From assembly GCA_020723185.1 (NCBI GenBank), contig DYJI01000002.1, positions 248,001 through 312,000 of the forward strand: a stretch of DNA of 64,000 bases, given 5' to 3'. Numbering within the stretch: position 1 is the first letter of the stretch; every line of letters starts with the position of its first letter. A program made the position numbers and the translations under genes. Positions 31,763 to 40,963 of this stretch are shown here, one piece after another. This stretch comes from Sideroxydans lithotrophicus (lineage in GTDB: Bacteria; Pseudomonadota; Gammaproteobacteria; Burkholderiales; Gallionellaceae). Under the pieces are notes generated by a model that saw only the letters and a program-made list of their open reading frames with translations, had not been told where the DNA came from and did no database searches.

Positions 31763-32225
31763 GATTCGCCTCCTTGCTGTCGTCGTATACATGTACCGCC
31801 TCCAGTGCCGACTCGGGCACTTGCAACACATGGTCGTGGAAGATGACCTGGTACTGCACGCCGCCATCCTCGTCGCGCAGCACCTTCAGCACTTCGCCCT
31901 CCATGCCCGGCGACGCGCGCACCTCGCCGCGCACGGTGAGCGTGATCTTGCTGCGCACCTTCTCGCGGCTCTCGAATCTGCTGGGCACCCATTCGTCGTC
32001 GATGCCGATCAGTTCCTCTTCGCGGAAGCCGACGATCTTGTCCGGGTCGAGGAACTTCACGGTATAGATCAGCTGGTCCTGCAGGAAGGTGCCGACATTC
32101 ATCACGAAACCTGTCGTGCCGCGACGGATCAGCAGCGTGCCGGTGGGTACGCCCGGATAGGTGCCGTCGTTGCGCACATTGCGCACGATGCGGACTTCGT
32201 CGCCGAATTCGAACTTAGGCAGCAT
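31755..32225 (-). CDS. nifZ: NifZ, maturation factor for MoFe protein
   Basis: A 156-aa protein with the NifZ domain FEFGDEVRIVRNVRNDGTYPG...TLLIRRGTTGFVMNVGTFLQDQLIYTVKF (about 4-70). A second half (about 95-145) looks like a degenerate repeat of the same fold (RASPGMEGEVLKV...YQVIFHDHVLQVPE). NifZ helps form the P-cluster pairs of NifDK. It overlaps nifW by 11 nt and nifM by 8 nt. Confidence 0.93.
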   Translation of the reverse strand: MLPKFEFGDEVRIVRNVRNDGTYPGVPTGTLLIRRGTTGFVMNVGTFLQDQLIYTVKFLDPDKIVGFREEELIGIDDEWVPSRFESREKVRSKITLTVRGEVRASPGMEGEVLKVLRDEDGGVQYQVIFHDHVLQVPESALEAVHVYDDSKEANHA

Positions 32226-32553
32226 CTTTCTTGTTCACAGTGATGGAGGTGAGCGGGACGAACTTCACCTGCGGTTCGTGCATGTGGAAAACCTTGAACA
32301 CCTTCTCCGTGAGCGCGTCGGATTCGACGAAATCCTGATAGGCTCGGGTCAGCAGACGGGTGTAGACCTCACGCTGCGCGGCCTCGTCTTCCGGCAATGC
32401 TTCCTTGCTCAGGTAGTTGTGATAACGCTGCAGGATATGCAGACGGTTCACATGCACCACGGACGGATCGAAGTCGATGCCGAAGTAGTTCAGGAAATCC
32501 TCGGCGGATACCAGATCCTCCATGGCTTCTTCCAGTGTCAGATCGTCAGTCAT
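32215..32553 (-). CDS. nifW: NifW, nitrogenase-stabilising protein
   Basis: A 112-aa acidic helical protein with LTLEEAMEDLVSAEDFLNYFGIDFDPSVVHVNRLHILQ, which is the NifW signature, and FKVFHMHEPQVKFVPL. NifW protects or helps mature the MoFe protein. The ATG overlaps the stop of the upstream 170-aa gene (ATGA). Confidence 0.94.
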   Translation of the reverse strand: MTDDLTLEEAMEDLVSAEDFLNYFGIDFDPSVVHVNRLHILQRYHNYLSKEALPEDEAAQREVYTRLLTRAYQDFVESDALTEKVFKVFHMHEPQVKFVPLTSITVNKKDAA

Positions 32554-33062
32554 CCCATCTTCCTTTCTTCATGTTCCACGTCAGTCATCACTTCCAGCAA
32601 AGCCTTGCCGCCGATGCGGTCGTGGCTGTCCAGTTGCACCAGTTTCTCCAGCATCGCGCGGCCCGTCTCAAGATTGCCCAAGCGCAGATTGATGTAGCCC
32701 GCCGCCTTGAGCACCATCAGGTAGAAGCGCACCAGCCCCATCGAGCGCATCACGCCCGCGCCGACGTTCTCCTCGCGCAGAGTGACCCAGGTGTCCGGGA
32801 ACTCCAGCCGCCGACCGACCACCGCCAGCGCGCTCTCGGCCACCAGCAGCGCATCTTCCAGACGATGCTGGTAGAAGTAGTAGCGGTACAGCGCGACCAG
32901 CACCATCAGATGTTGCGGCGCCATCAGGTTGGCGCGCAGCAGATAACCCTCACTCTCCTCGCTGCCGTAAGTGTCCGCCGCCTGCACCAGCAGACGCGCG
33001 ACGTCCTGCGCCAGCGGCTCGTCGAAATACAGTTCGGTCTGGTCGAAATCCAGCAGGTCCAT
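32550..33062 (-). CDS. Nif-operon helical-repeat (TPR-like) protein of unknown function
   Basis: A 170-aa protein, almost entirely helical, with repeat-like pairs (PQHLMVLVALYRYYFYQHRLEDALLVAESAL; LKAAGYINLRLGNLETGRAMLEKLVQLD) that look like TPR units. It sits between cysE and nifW and its stop overlaps nifW (ATGA), so it is certainly a nif-operon member. No named Nif protein recognised. A scaffold or assembly role is plausible from the TPR-like build only. Confidence 0.8.
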   Translation of the reverse strand: MDLLDFDQTELYFDEPLAQDVARLLVQAADTYGSEESEGYLLRANLMAPQHLMVLVALYRYYFYQHRLEDALLVAESALAVVGRRLEFPDTWVTLREENVGAGVMRSMGLVRFYLMVLKAAGYINLRLGNLETGRAMLEKLVQLDSHDRIGGKALLEVMTDVEHEERKMG

Positions 33063-33077
33063 GATTCACTCCGCATT

Positions 33078-33203
33078 CGTCATTCCGGCGCAGGCCGGAA
33101 TCCAGTTGAATAAATAAGCACTGCAACGCAGTACGAAACCTTGGTTTTGTCCGCTACGCGGATTGTTTGCCTTTGCTGGGTTCCGGCCTGCGCCGGAATG
33201 ACG
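33078..33203. repeat. Dispersed palindromic repeat, copy 4 (inside nif operon)
   Basis: A 126-bp element, CGTCATTCCGGCGCAGGCC to GGCCTGCGCCGGAATGACG, with internal CCGCTACGCGG hairpin. It fills the gap between cysE and the 170-aa gene, inside the iscA-nifM operon. Confidence 0.92.
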
Positions 33204-33214
33204 GCTCAATGTTT

Positions 33215-34003
33215 TCATGCTCTTTCTTTCATGATTTTGCGCGCCACTTCCGTGCCGCACAGATCATCCGCTTCACAGGTATGGCATTGCCCGTCCACCG
33301 GCTCGCCCTGTTTGCGCAACTGTCCTTCCAGCACTTCGATGCGTTCCATCAGGCAGGCGATGGCGCGGCCGACCGGGTCGGGGATGAGGTGATGGTCGAG
33401 GTTGATGCCGTAGATGTTGTTCGCATCCGCTTCTTCGGTGCGCAGCACGATGCGGCCGGGGATGCCGACCACGGTGCGGTGTTCGGGCACGTCTTTCACC
33501 ACCACCGAGTTGGCCCCCACGCGCACGTTCTCGCCCAGCGTGATCGCGCCCAGTATCTTCGCGCCCGCGCCCACCACCACGCCGTCGGCCAGGGTCGGGT
33601 GGCGCTTGCCCTTGTTCCATGTGGTGCCGCCCAGGGTCACACCGTGATACAGCGTCACGTCGTTGCCGATCTCGGCGGTCTCGCCGATCACCACACCCGC
33701 GCCGTGATCGATGAAGAAACGGCGGCCGATGGTGGCACCGGGATGGATGTCGATATTGGTGAGCAGGCGCGCGAACCAGCCGAGCAAGCGCGCCGGATAG
33801 CGCAGCTTCATGGTCCACAGCTTGTGCGCGATGCGCTGCAGCAGGATGGCGTGCACGCCGGGATAAGTGGTCAGCACTTCGAAGCGCGAACGCGCGGCGG
33901 GGTCACGCTGGAACACACAGCGCACATCCTCGCGCAGCAACTGTAGCAGCGAAGGCTTCTCGGGCTTTGCCAACTCGTCTGGAGCGGTCATCACGTCTTC
34001 CAT
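33215..34003 (-). CDS. cysE: Serine O-acetyltransferase, nif-linked CysE (NifP)
   Basis: A 262-aa enzyme that makes O-acetylserine for cysteine synthesis. N-terminal helices ([18 protein letters not shown]) are followed by left-handed beta-helix hexapeptide repeats (GIVIHPG-type: [38 protein letters not shown]) and a Cys-containing C-terminus ([13 protein letters not shown]). In nif operons this copy raises cysteine supply for NifS. A strong GGAGG precedes the ATG at 34003, 9 nt after nifV. Confidence 0.93.
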   Translation of the reverse strand: MEDVMTAPDELAKPEKPSLLQLLREDVRCVFQRDPAARSRFEVLTTYPGVHAILLQRIAHKLWTMKLRYPARLLGWFARLLTNIDIHPGATIGRRFFIDHGAGVVIGETAEIGNDVTLYHGVTLGGTTWNKGKRHPTLADGVVVGAGAKILGAITLGENVRVGANSVVVKDVPEHRTVVGIPGRIVLRTEEADANNIYGINLDHHLIPDPVGRAIACLMERIEVLEGQLRKQGEPVDGQCHTCEADDLCGTEVARKIMKERA

Positions 34004-34012
34004 GTTGCCCTC

Positions 34013-35176
34013 CTAGTGCGCCAGTACGCCGGGCTCGCTGCGCCCGCCGTGATGCTGGCCGATGAACTTCTGGTAGATGAACAGCAGCTCCTGATCGGCT
34101 GGCGAACGCTTGGCGCGCTCCGCGAAACTGCGGATGTCCGGCAGCAGCGCGCGCGCTTCGGCCTGGCTCAGATTCAGTCCCATGCTGGCGTAGGCGGCGA
34201 TGATGCCGTGCGCACCAGAGTGCTTGCCCACCACCAGCTTGTGCTGGCGGCCGACTTCGACCGGGTCGTAGCCCTGATAGGTGTCCGGATCCTTCAGCAG
34301 GCCATCGACATGGATGCCCGCTTCGTGCGTGAACACGCCCTCGCCCACCACGCTCTTCTGCCAGGGCACGGGACGGCCGGAGGCGGCTGCGACCAGTTGC
34401 GACAGTTCGGTGAAATGCGCCAGGTCTATGCCGGTTTCCATCGCGTACAGTTTCTTCAACCCTAGCGCGACTTCTTCCAGCGGCGCATTGCCCGCCCGTT
34501 CGCCCAGACCGTTCACCGTGGTGTTGATATGCGTCGCGCCGGCCAGCGCGGCGGCCAGGCTGTTGGCGGTGGCCAGTCCCAGATCATCATGGGCATGCAT
34601 CTCGATCTCGATGTCGCATGCGGCACGCAAGGAAGCGATCACCTTGTGCACGCCGAACGGCTCCATCACGCCCAGCGTGTCGGCGAAGCGAATACGCTGT
34701 GCACCGGATACCTGCGCGATCTCGGCTACTTTCAGCAGGAACTCTGGATCGGCGCGCGAGGCATCCTCGCAACCGACGATCACTCCGCAGCTCTGCTCGC
34801 GCGCGAACGACACCATATCCATGATGGTCTCCAGCACCCAGCTGCGATCGCGATTCAGTTTCTTCCTGATGTGGATGTCTGACACCGGGATGGACAGGTC
34901 CAGCATGTGCACATCCACCAGTTCGGCGGCAAGGATGTCTTCCTTGCGCATGCGGCACCAGGCGACCAGCTTGGCGTTCAATCCCAGCGATGCCACGGCG
35001 TTGATCGCGTCGCGCTCTTCCTCACCCATGGCCGGGATGCCGACTTCCAGCTCCGGCACGCCGAGCGCATCGAGCTTGCGCGCGATGCCCAGCTTCTCTT
35101 CCAGCGTGAACGCCACCCCGGCGGTCTGTTCGCCGTCGCGCAAGGTGGTGTCGTCGATGGTGATGAAGCGGGACAT
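34013..35176 (-). CDS. nifV: NifV, homocitrate synthase
   Basis: A 387-aa acetyl-CoA-dependent condensing enzyme that makes homocitrate, the organic ligand of FeMo-co. It shows [13 protein letters not shown] (about 10-22), the metal-site MHAHDDLG and [13 protein letters not shown] in the HMGL-type barrel, and the C-terminal communication region. The ATG at 35176 follows AAAGG; a TTG six bases upstream is less likely. It follows a 35-aa ORF after nifS. Confidence 0.95.
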   Translation of the reverse strand: MSRFITIDDTTLRDGEQTAGVAFTLEEKLGIARKLDALGVPELEVGIPAMGEEERDAINAVASLGLNAKLVAWCRMRKEDILAAELVDVHMLDLSIPVSDIHIRKKLNRDRSWVLETIMDMVSFAREQSCGVIVGCEDASRADPEFLLKVAEIAQVSGAQRIRFADTLGVMEPFGVHKVIASLRAACDIEIEMHAHDDLGLATANSLAAALAGATHINTTVNGLGERAGNAPLEEVALGLKKLYAMETGIDLAHFTELSQLVAAASGRPVPWQKSVVGEGVFTHEAGIHVDGLLKDPDTYQGYDPVEVGRQHKLVVGKHSGAHGIIAAYASMGLNLSQAEARALLPDIRSFAERAKRSPADQELLFIYQKFIGQHHGGRSEPGVLAH

Positions 35177-35186
35177 GGTCAACCTT

Positions 35187-35294
35187 TCAATCCACGATCA
35201 ACAGGATGGCGCAACTCATCCACATGGCGAACAGCGCGACACCGACCTGTGTCGTCTCGTGTGTCTGCTTGATGGCGCGACTCAGGGTCTTCAT
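35187..35294 (-). CDS. Hypothetical 35-aa membrane peptide between nifS and nifV
   Basis: The ORF starts [20 protein letters not shown] and continues into a hydrophobic helix (about 17-34) that ends in Asp just before the stop. Its ATG overlaps the nifS stop (ATGA), so translation would be coupled, and it ends 10 nt before nifV. One basic/helical half and one membrane half are visible. No family recognised. Confidence 0.55.
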   Translation of the reverse strand: MKTLSRAIKQTHETTQVGVALFAMWMSCAILLIVD

Positions 35295-36490
35295 GCGTAG
35301 ACAGGCGCGAACGCCTCCTCCTTCGGGCCGTCGCCTTCCCAGTACGGCGACAGCTTGCGCAGTTGCGCGATGATCTCGGGTACGACCGCGATCACGCGGT
35401 CCACTTCCGCTTCGGTGCTGTAGCGCGACAGCGAGAAACGCACGGTACCGTGCGCGGCGGTGTAGGGGATGCCCATCGCGCGCATCACGTGCGAGGGTTC
35501 CAGCGAGCCGGAGGTGCAGGCGGAGCCGGAGCTGGCTGCGATGCCGAACTTGTTCAGCAGCAGCAGGATGGCCTCGCCTTCGATGAACTCGAACGCGATA
35601 TTGCAGGTGTTGGGCAGGCGGTTATCGGGATCGCCGGTCACAAAAGAGCGCGGCACCTTGGCGAGGATGCCGGCTTCAAGTTTGTCGCGCAGGCGCTTCA
35701 CTTCGGTGTTCTCGAATGCCATCGCTTCCATGGCCATCTCGGCAGCCTTGCCCAGACCGACGATGGAGGTGGTGTTCTCGGTACCGGCACGACGACCGCG
35801 CTCCTGATGACCGCCACGCAGCAGCGGACGGAAACGCACGCCGCGCTTCAGGTACAGCACGCCGACGCCTTTCGGTGCATGCAGTTTGTGACCGGACACG
35901 GACAGCATGTCGATCTTGGTGTCTTTCAGGTTCAGCGGCACCTTGCCGACCGCCTGCACGGCATCGGTGTGGAACATAGCACCCGCCGCGTTCGCCAGCT
36001 CGGCCATCTCCACCACCGGGAAGAACGTGCCAGTCTCGTTGTTCGCCCACATCACCGACACCACGGCGGTCTGGTCGCTGAGCAGTTTCTTGTACTCCTC
36101 CAGATCGAGGCGTCCCTTATTGTCCACCGGAAGGTAATGCACCTTGTAACCATCCTTCTCCAGCCAGGCGCACAGCGTGAGCACCGCCGGATGTTCGACG
36201 GTGGTGGTGATGATCTCCTTGCGCTCCGGTTGCGCCTTCAGCGCGGACAGGATGGCGGTGGAATCCGACTCGGTACCGCAGGAAGTGAAGATGATCTCGG
36301 AGTCGTGTTCCGCACCGAGCAACTCCTGCACCTGCATGCGCGCCTTCTTGATCGCCAGCCCCACCTTGTTGCCGAAGCTGTGCATGGACGATGGATTGCC
36401 GAACTGCTCGGTGAAGTACGGCAGCATGGCCTCCACCACCTTCTCGTCCACGCGGGTGGTGGCGTTGTTGTCGAAATAGATGCCTTCCAT
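35291..36490 (-). CDS. nifS: NifS, cysteine desulfurase
   Basis: A 399-aa PLP enzyme that supplies sulfur for Fe-S assembly on NifU. PLP-binding Lys202 (SGHKLHAPKG) and the persulfide Cys325 (SSGSACTSGS, NifS/IscS-I type) are visible, plus HTDAVQA. I chose the ATG at 36490, 6 nt after GGAG; the ATG two codons earlier overlaps that site. It follows nifU closely. Confidence 0.95.
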   Translation of the reverse strand: MEGIYFDNNATTRVDEKVVEAMLPYFTEQFGNPSSMHSFGNKVGLAIKKARMQVQELLGAEHDSEIIFTSCGTESDSTAILSALKAQPERKEIITTTVEHPAVLTLCAWLEKDGYKVHYLPVDNKGRLDLEEYKKLLSDQTAVVSVMWANNETGTFFPVVEMAELANAAGAMFHTDAVQAVGKVPLNLKDTKIDMLSVSGHKLHAPKGVGVLYLKRGVRFRPLLRGGHQERGRRAGTENTTSIVGLGKAAEMAMEAMAFENTEVKRLRDKLEAGILAKVPRSFVTGDPDNRLPNTCNIAFEFIEGEAILLLLNKFGIAASSGSACTSGSLEPSHVMRAMGIPYTAAHGTVRFSLSRYSTEAEVDRVIAVVPEIIAQLRKLSPYWEGDGPKEEAFAPVYA

Positions 36491-36500
36491 GTTCATCTCC

Positions 36501-37391
36501 TTAGGGGTTGCATGAGGCGCGGCTCAATGCCCCTGCCTTGGTCGGCACGATCTTGATGAACTCTTTCAGCTCTTCCATCAGCTTCTGCTGGATGCCCTGC
36601 AGCGTGAGCGCTTCCATCTGGCAGCCGGCGCAGGCGCCGGTCATGCTGACGTAGATGGTCTTGCCGTCCACATCCAGCAACTCGATGTCGCCGCCGTCGC
36701 GCCGCAGTTGCGGGCGCACGGATTCCAGCACCGCTTCGATCTTCTTGATGCGTTGCAGATTGGTCATGCCGGCAGGCTTGGCCTCTTCCTTGGCCGGTGT
36801 GCCGGGCTTGAAGCTGTCGCCACGCTCGGCCATCACCTTCACCAGGATCTCTTCGATCCCTTCGTGACAGGAGGAGCAGCCGCCGCCCGCCTTTGTGTAG
36901 TTGGTCACGTCCTGCACGGAAGAGAGGTTGTTGGCACGGATGGTGTCTTCGATCATCACCGCGTCGATGGCGAAGCATTTGCAGATCAGCGCGCCTTCCT
37001 CGTGGTCGTCGCTCCACACCTCGCCGCGATAGTTGGCGACCGCAGCTTGCAGTGCTTCGCGCCCCATCACCGAACAGTGCATCTTCTCCGGCGGCAAACC
37101 GTCGAGGTAATCGGCGATGTCCTGGTTGCTCACCTTCAATGCTTCGTCCAGCGTCTTGCCCTTGATCATCTCGGTCAGCGCCGAAGAAGACGCGATGGCC
37201 GAGCCGCAGCCGAAGGTCTGGAAATGCGCGTCGAGGATGATGTCGGTCTCCGGCTCAACCTTGAGCATCAGGCGCAGCGCGTCGCCGCAGGAGATCGAGC
37301 CGACGTCGCCCACGCCGTTGGCGCCTTCCAGCACACCGGCGTTGCGCGGTTGGAAGAAGTGTTCTTTGACTTTTTCAGAGTAGTCCCACAT
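36501..37391 (-). CDS. nifU: NifU, Fe-S cluster scaffold
   Basis: A 296-aa three-domain scaffold. The N-terminal IscU domain has C35, C62 and C106; the central [2Fe-2S] domain has C137, C139, C172 and C175; the C-terminal Nfu domain has C254 and C257 (GACAGCQ). This is the full-length NifU type dedicated to nitrogenase. It lies between iscA and nifS in the operon. Confidence 0.96.
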   Translation of the reverse strand: MWDYSEKVKEHFFQPRNAGVLEGANGVGDVGSISCGDALRLMLKVEPETDIILDAHFQTFGCGSAIASSSALTEMIKGKTLDEALKVSNQDIADYLDGLPPEKMHCSVMGREALQAAVANYRGEVWSDDHEEGALICKCFAIDAVMIEDTIRANNLSSVQDVTNYTKAGGGCSSCHEGIEEILVKVMAERGDSFKPGTPAKEEAKPAGMTNLQRIKKIEAVLESVRPQLRRDGGDIELLDVDGKTIYVSMTGACAGCQMEALTLQGIQQKLMEELKEFIKIVPTKAGALSRASCNP

Positions 37392-37402
37392 GGCGATGCT
37401 CC

Positions 37403-37726
37403 TTAAGCGTTGAAGGAAGAGCCGCACGCACAGGTCGAGCTGGCGTTCGGGTTCTCGAATTTGAAACCGCTGCCGGTCAGGCTTTCCACGTAGTCCACCG
37501 TCACGCCTTCCAGCAAGGGGGCGGACAAGGGATCGACCAGCAGGGTGACCGCGCCGACTTCGACGACCACGTCGTCTTCGTTCCTGGCTTCTTCCAGCGA
37601 CATGCCGTACTGGAAGCCGGAACAGCCGCCGCCGGAGATGGCGATGCGCAGGCCGGCGACCGGCTCGGCGGCGCCCTTGATGAAACGCTCCACGGCAGTG
37701 GCGGCGGTCGGGGTGAGAGTGATCAT
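37403..37726 (-). CDS. IscA/HesB-like Fe-S carrier (NifIscA)
   Basis: A 107-aa A-type carrier with the three conserved Cys residues C35 (GGGCSGF), C99 and C101 (CACGSSF). It is the first gene after the sigma-54 promoter at 37764 and precedes nifU by 11 nt, the position of nif-specific IscA in Azotobacter. It probably delivers clusters formed on NifU. Confidence 0.94.
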   Translation of the reverse strand: MITLTPTAATAVERFIKGAAEPVAGLRIAISGGGCSGFQYGMSLEEARNEDDVVVEVGAVTLLVDPLSAPLLEGVTVDYVESLTGSGFKFENPNASSTCACGSSFNA

Positions 37727-37763
37727 GTTCGGCTCCTTGATTGGTTGGGTACGACCTATCAAG

Positions 37764-37779
37764 TGCAAGCTGTGTGCCA
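37764..37779 (-). promoter_or_regulatory. Sigma-54 promoter of the iscA-nifUSV-cysE-nifWZM operon
   Basis: On the minus strand TGGCAC-ACAGC-TTGCA is a perfect -24/-12 match. The leader would be about 27 nt. A NifA site is centred about 128 bp upstream at 37874. Confidence 0.92.
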
Positions 37780-37873
37780 GCCCGTGCCGGAAATGCAATC
37801 TACTGTTTTATATGGAAGTTATTTTGCGGGTACGCTCTACCCCGCTGTGTGCAACAAGACGGAGTGGCGAGCT

Positions 37874-37889
37874 TGTAGGTTTTGCGACA
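37874..37889. promoter_or_regulatory. NifA upstream activator sequence of the nifUSV operon
   Basis: TGT-AGGTTTTGCG-ACA, exact TGT-N10-ACA, about 128 bp upstream of the predicted start of transcription. Confidence 0.8.
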
Positions 37890-37892
37890 AGG

Positions 37893-37920
37893 CCCGCACG
37901 GACATAGGCTGTCGTGCGGG
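37893..37920 (-). terminator. Hairpin between tRNA-Pro and the nif promoter, possible terminator
   Basis: An 11-bp stem with one bulged base (CCCGCACGGACA / TGTCGTGCGGG). It has no following T-run on the minus strand, so its termination strength is doubtful; it may insulate the NifA site from tRNA transcription. Confidence 0.35.
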
Positions 37921-37979
37921 GATCGTTGTCTTGTTTGGGGATGATGATAGGTTTTGGAGAAAGACCGACCAACTTGAAT

Positions 37980-38056
37980 TGGTCGGAGCGAGAGGATTCG
38001 AACCTCCGACCCCTGCGTCCCGAACGCAGTGCTCTACCAGGCTGAGCCACGCTCCG
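37980..38056 (-). tRNA. tRNA-Pro (anticodon CGG)
   Basis: A 77-nt cloverleaf with acceptor arm CGGAGCG/CGCTCCG, discriminator A and encoded CCA. The D-arm region is GTGGCTCAGCCTGGTAGAGC, the anticodon stem CTGCG/CGCAG encloses loop TTCGGGA (anticodon CGG, decodes CCG), and the T-arm contains GGTTCGAATCC. Confidence 0.97.
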
Positions 38057-38074
38057 AAGTGCTGCTGAAACTGC

Positions 38075-39037
38075 TTAGAACTGTCGCGTTGCCGCGAAGT
38101 GTGCCAATTCTAACAGAGCGCGTTTGAATTGAGTATCCGCCAATGCAGAAATCGCCGCACATCCCGCCTCGGCTTCCCGCAACGCCTGCTGGCGCGTGAA
38201 ATCCAGCGCGCCGGTCGCCTCGATGATGGCCTGCACTTCCGGCAGACGCGCCACGTCGCCTTCCTCGATGGCGGCCCGCACCAAGGCGGCCTGTTCCGGT
38301 GTGCCGTGCTGCATGGCGTGGATCAGCGGCAGCGTCGGTTTGCCCTCGGCCAGGTCGTCGCCCAGATGTTTGCCGGTCTGCGCCTCGTCGGCGGAATAGT
38401 CCAGCACGTCGTCGATCAATTGGAAGGCCGTGCCCAGATGCATGCCGTATTTCGCGGCGGCGGCTTCCTCTTCCGCCGAGACTTTGCCGAGGATGGCCCC
38501 CAGACGCATCGCCGCCTCGAACAGCTTGGCCGTCTTGCAATGGATGACGCGCATGTAGTTGGCCACATCCACATCGGCATCGTGGCAATTGAGCAGTTGC
38601 AGCACCTCGCCCTCGGCGATGACGTTGGTCGCATCGGCCAGCACTTCCATCACGCGCATCTCGCCGGTCTCTACCATCATCTGGAACGCGCGCGAATAGA
38701 GGAAGTCGCCCACCAGCACGCTGGCCGCGTTGCCGAACAGTGCATTGGCGGTCTCCCGGCCACGGCGCAACTCGGACTCGTCCACCACGTCGTCATGCAA
38801 CAAGGTCGCGGTATGGATGAACTCCACCACGGCGGCGAGGTTGTGATGCTGCGACCCCTGATAGCCGAATGCCTGTGCCGACATCAGCACCAGCGCAGGG
38901 CGCAAGCGCTTGCCGCCGCTGTTGACGATGTATTCGCCGACCTGGTTGACCAGCACCACTTCGGAATGCAGGCGCGCGCGGATCACCGCATCCACTGCGG
39001 CCATATCCGGCGCAAGCAACTCTTTCAGACTATCCAA
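38075..39037 (-). CDS. ispB: Octaprenyl diphosphate synthase
   Basis: A 320-aa trans-prenyltransferase that makes the ubiquinone side chain. Both Asp-rich motifs are present: LLHDDVVDE (first) and LIDDVLDY (second), plus GGKRLRPALVL. It closely parallels E. coli IspB from its first residues, which supports the TTG start at 39037 after GGGGAG. Its product is the co-substrate of UbiA encoded at 50209. Confidence 0.94.
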   Translation of the reverse strand: MDSLKELLAPDMAAVDAVIRARLHSEVVLVNQVGEYIVNSGGKRLRPALVLMSAQAFGYQGSQHHNLAAVVEFIHTATLLHDDVVDESELRRGRETANALFGNAASVLVGDFLYSRAFQMMVETGEMRVMEVLADATNVIAEGEVLQLLNCHDADVDVANYMRVIHCKTAKLFEAAMRLGAILGKVSAEEEAAAAKYGMHLGTAFQLIDDVLDYSADEAQTGKHLGDDLAEGKPTLPLIHAMQHGTPEQAALVRAAIEEGDVARLPEVQAIIEATGALDFTRQQALREAEAGCAAISALADTQFKRALLELAHFAATRQF

Positions 39038-39096
39038 GGATCTCCCCTATCGGAACCGGCGCGTAACGCGCTCTCTAAGTTTGGGCGCGCATTCTC

Positions 39097-40365
39097 TCAT
39101 AAATGGGCCTTTTGGCACCGCATCAGGTACAGGCCGATGCCTACCCCCAGCGCACTCAGCGCCACCACATACCAGGCCGGCACCTGCGCGCCCAGCACCG
39201 GCAGCAACAGGCTGACCAGCACCGGCGTCATGCCGCCGAACACGGCGTAGGCCACGTTGTAGGAGAAGGACAGGCCGGAGAAGCGCACGGCGGGCGGGAA
39301 CTGCATGACGGCGGCGCTGGGCACTACGCCGATCACGCCGACGAAGAAACCGTTCAGGGCGTACAACATATATAAGTGTTCCGTGCCGCTCGCCAGTTGC
39401 TGGTAGAGCAACCATGAGGTCGCGCCCAATGCCACGCAGCCGTAGGCGAGTACGCGCCCCGCGCCGTAGCGGTCGGCCAGTGCACCGAACACGATGCAAC
39501 CTATGGTCAGCGCCAAGGTGGCGAAGCTGTTGGCGGTGAGCGCGGTGGCGCCGGGGATGGCGAACAGCTTCTGCATCAAGGTCGGCGTCATCAATATCAT
39601 CACCACCACGGCGGCGGAGAGCAGCCAGGTCATGAGCATGGTGAGCACCACAGCCGGGCGGTGCGCGCGCACCACTTTCTTGAGCGGCAACTCGTCGGCC
39701 AGTTGCTGGCGCGCCTGCATCTCCTTGAACACCGGCGTCTCGTGCAGATACTGGCGCAGCCACACGGCGAACAGGCCGAACACGCCGCCCAGGATGAACG
39801 GCACGCGCCAGCCTTCGGCCAGCAGCGCAGCGGGATCGTAGGCATGGTTGACGGCCGTCGCCACCAGCGAACCGAGCAGGATGCCGCCGGTCAGGCCGGC
39901 GGTGAGCGTGCCGCAGGCGAATCCGACATGCCGTGGCGGCACGTGTTCGGCCACGAACACCCAGGCACCCGGCACCTCGCCGCCGATGGCCGCGCCCTGC
40001 AGCACGCGCAAGGCCAGCAGCAGCAAGGGGGCGGCGATGCCCCAAGCGGCATAGGTGGGCAGCAGACCGATGAGCAGCGTGGGCACGGCCATCAGCAGGA
40101 TGCTGAGCATGAACATGCGCTTGCGGCCGAACAGGTCGCCGAAGTGCGCCATGATGATGCCGCCCAGCGGGCGCGCCAGATAACCGGCGGCGAAGATGCC
40201 GAAGGTCTGCACCTGGCGCAGCCAGTCGGGCATGTCGGGCGGGAAGAACAGTTGCGAGATGGCCGCCGCGAAGAACACGAAGATGACGAAGTCGTAGAAC
40301 TCCAGCGCGCCGCCCAGTGCGGCCAGCGTCAGCGTGCGGTAATCATTGCGCGTCAGGCTGGACAC
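39097..40365 (-). CDS. MFS transporter, metabolite:H+ symporter (ProP/KgtP-like)
   Basis: A 422-aa permease with 12 predicted helices. MHS-family signatures are ALEFYDFVIFVFFA in TM1, GGIIMAHFGDLFGRKRMF in loop 2-3 and LRVLQGAAIGGEVPGAWVFVAEH. Substrate is unknown. I chose a GTG at 40365 because GGAGGAAAC sits just before it; an ATG six codons earlier is possible. It overlaps the upstream gene by 23 nt, so it is the last gene of the six-gene glycan-type operon. Confidence 0.82.
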   Translation of the reverse strand: MSSLTRNDYRTLTLAALGGALEFYDFVIFVFFAAAISQLFFPPDMPDWLRQVQTFGIFAAGYLARPLGGIIMAHFGDLFGRKRMFMLSILLMAVPTLLIGLLPTYAAWGIAAPLLLLALRVLQGAAIGGEVPGAWVFVAEHVPPRHVGFACGTLTAGLTGGILLGSLVATAVNHAYDPAALLAEGWRVPFILGGVFGLFAVWLRQYLHETPVFKEMQARQQLADELPLKKVVRAHRPAVVLTMLMTWLLSAAVVVMILMTPTLMQKLFAIPGATALTANSFATLALTIGCIVFGALADRYGAGRVLAYGCVALGATSWLLYQQLASGTEHLYMLYALNGFFVGVIGVVPSAAVMQFPPAVRFSGLSFSYNVAYAVFGGMTPVLVSLLLPVLGAQVPAWYVVALSALGVGIGLYLMRCQKAHL

Positions 40366-40963
40366 GTTTCCTCCGCAAGACATATTGCAGGTTCACCTTG
40401 ATGGTCACCCACACGGCATAGATCGCCAGCGGCGCGTCGATCAGGTAATCCCACAGGTTGGTCGATTCGAGCAGGTTGAAACTCCAGCCGCTCGCGGCCA
40501 GCGCGAACACCAGCGGCAACAGGTAGAAGCCGCGCCGCATCAGCCACAGCGCAAGCAGAGCCAGCATCAACAGCAGGCCGACGCCGCCATAGCCGGAGCG
40601 GTACGGATCGAGCGATCCCAGTCCCAGCGCGAACGGATACAGCAGCAACGCCAGCACGGCGAGGAAGCCAAGCAGCGCGCTGCGCTCGCGCGCATCCCAC
40701 GGCGGCGTCACCTTGAACAGTCGCGCGTACACCGCAAAAGACAACAGCAGCATGCTGGTGATGCTCAGATCACCCACCATGCCGCGCAGCCAGATCGCCA
40801 GCGACCAGCCCGCGATCGGGAACATCACTGCCACATAGCCCAGCCCCGCCAGCAATGCACGGCGCTTGCCGTCGAGACGCTGCGCATACGGCAGACGCAA
40901 CACCAACAGCAGCCACACCAGCGCCAGTCCGCTCAATCCCATCCAGTCGGTGAACAGCATCAC
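40343..40963 (-). CDS. Hypothetical inner-membrane protein
   Basis: A 206-aa protein with about six hydrophobic segments and basic ends (KVNLQYVLRRKRVQPDAQ). No family recognised. It overlaps the sialidase-like gene (ATGA) upstream and the transporter downstream, so it is cotranscribed with both. Confidence 0.75.
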   Translation of the reverse strand: MMLFTDWMGLSGLALVWLLLVLRLPYAQRLDGKRRALLAGLGYVAVMFPIAGWSLAIWLRGMVGDLSITSMLLLSFAVYARLFKVTPPWDARERSALLGFLAVLALLLYPFALGLGSLDPYRSGYGGVGLLLMLALLALWLMRRGFYLLPLVFALAASGWSFNLLESTNLWDYLIDAPLAIYAVWVTIKVNLQYVLRRKRVQPDAQ

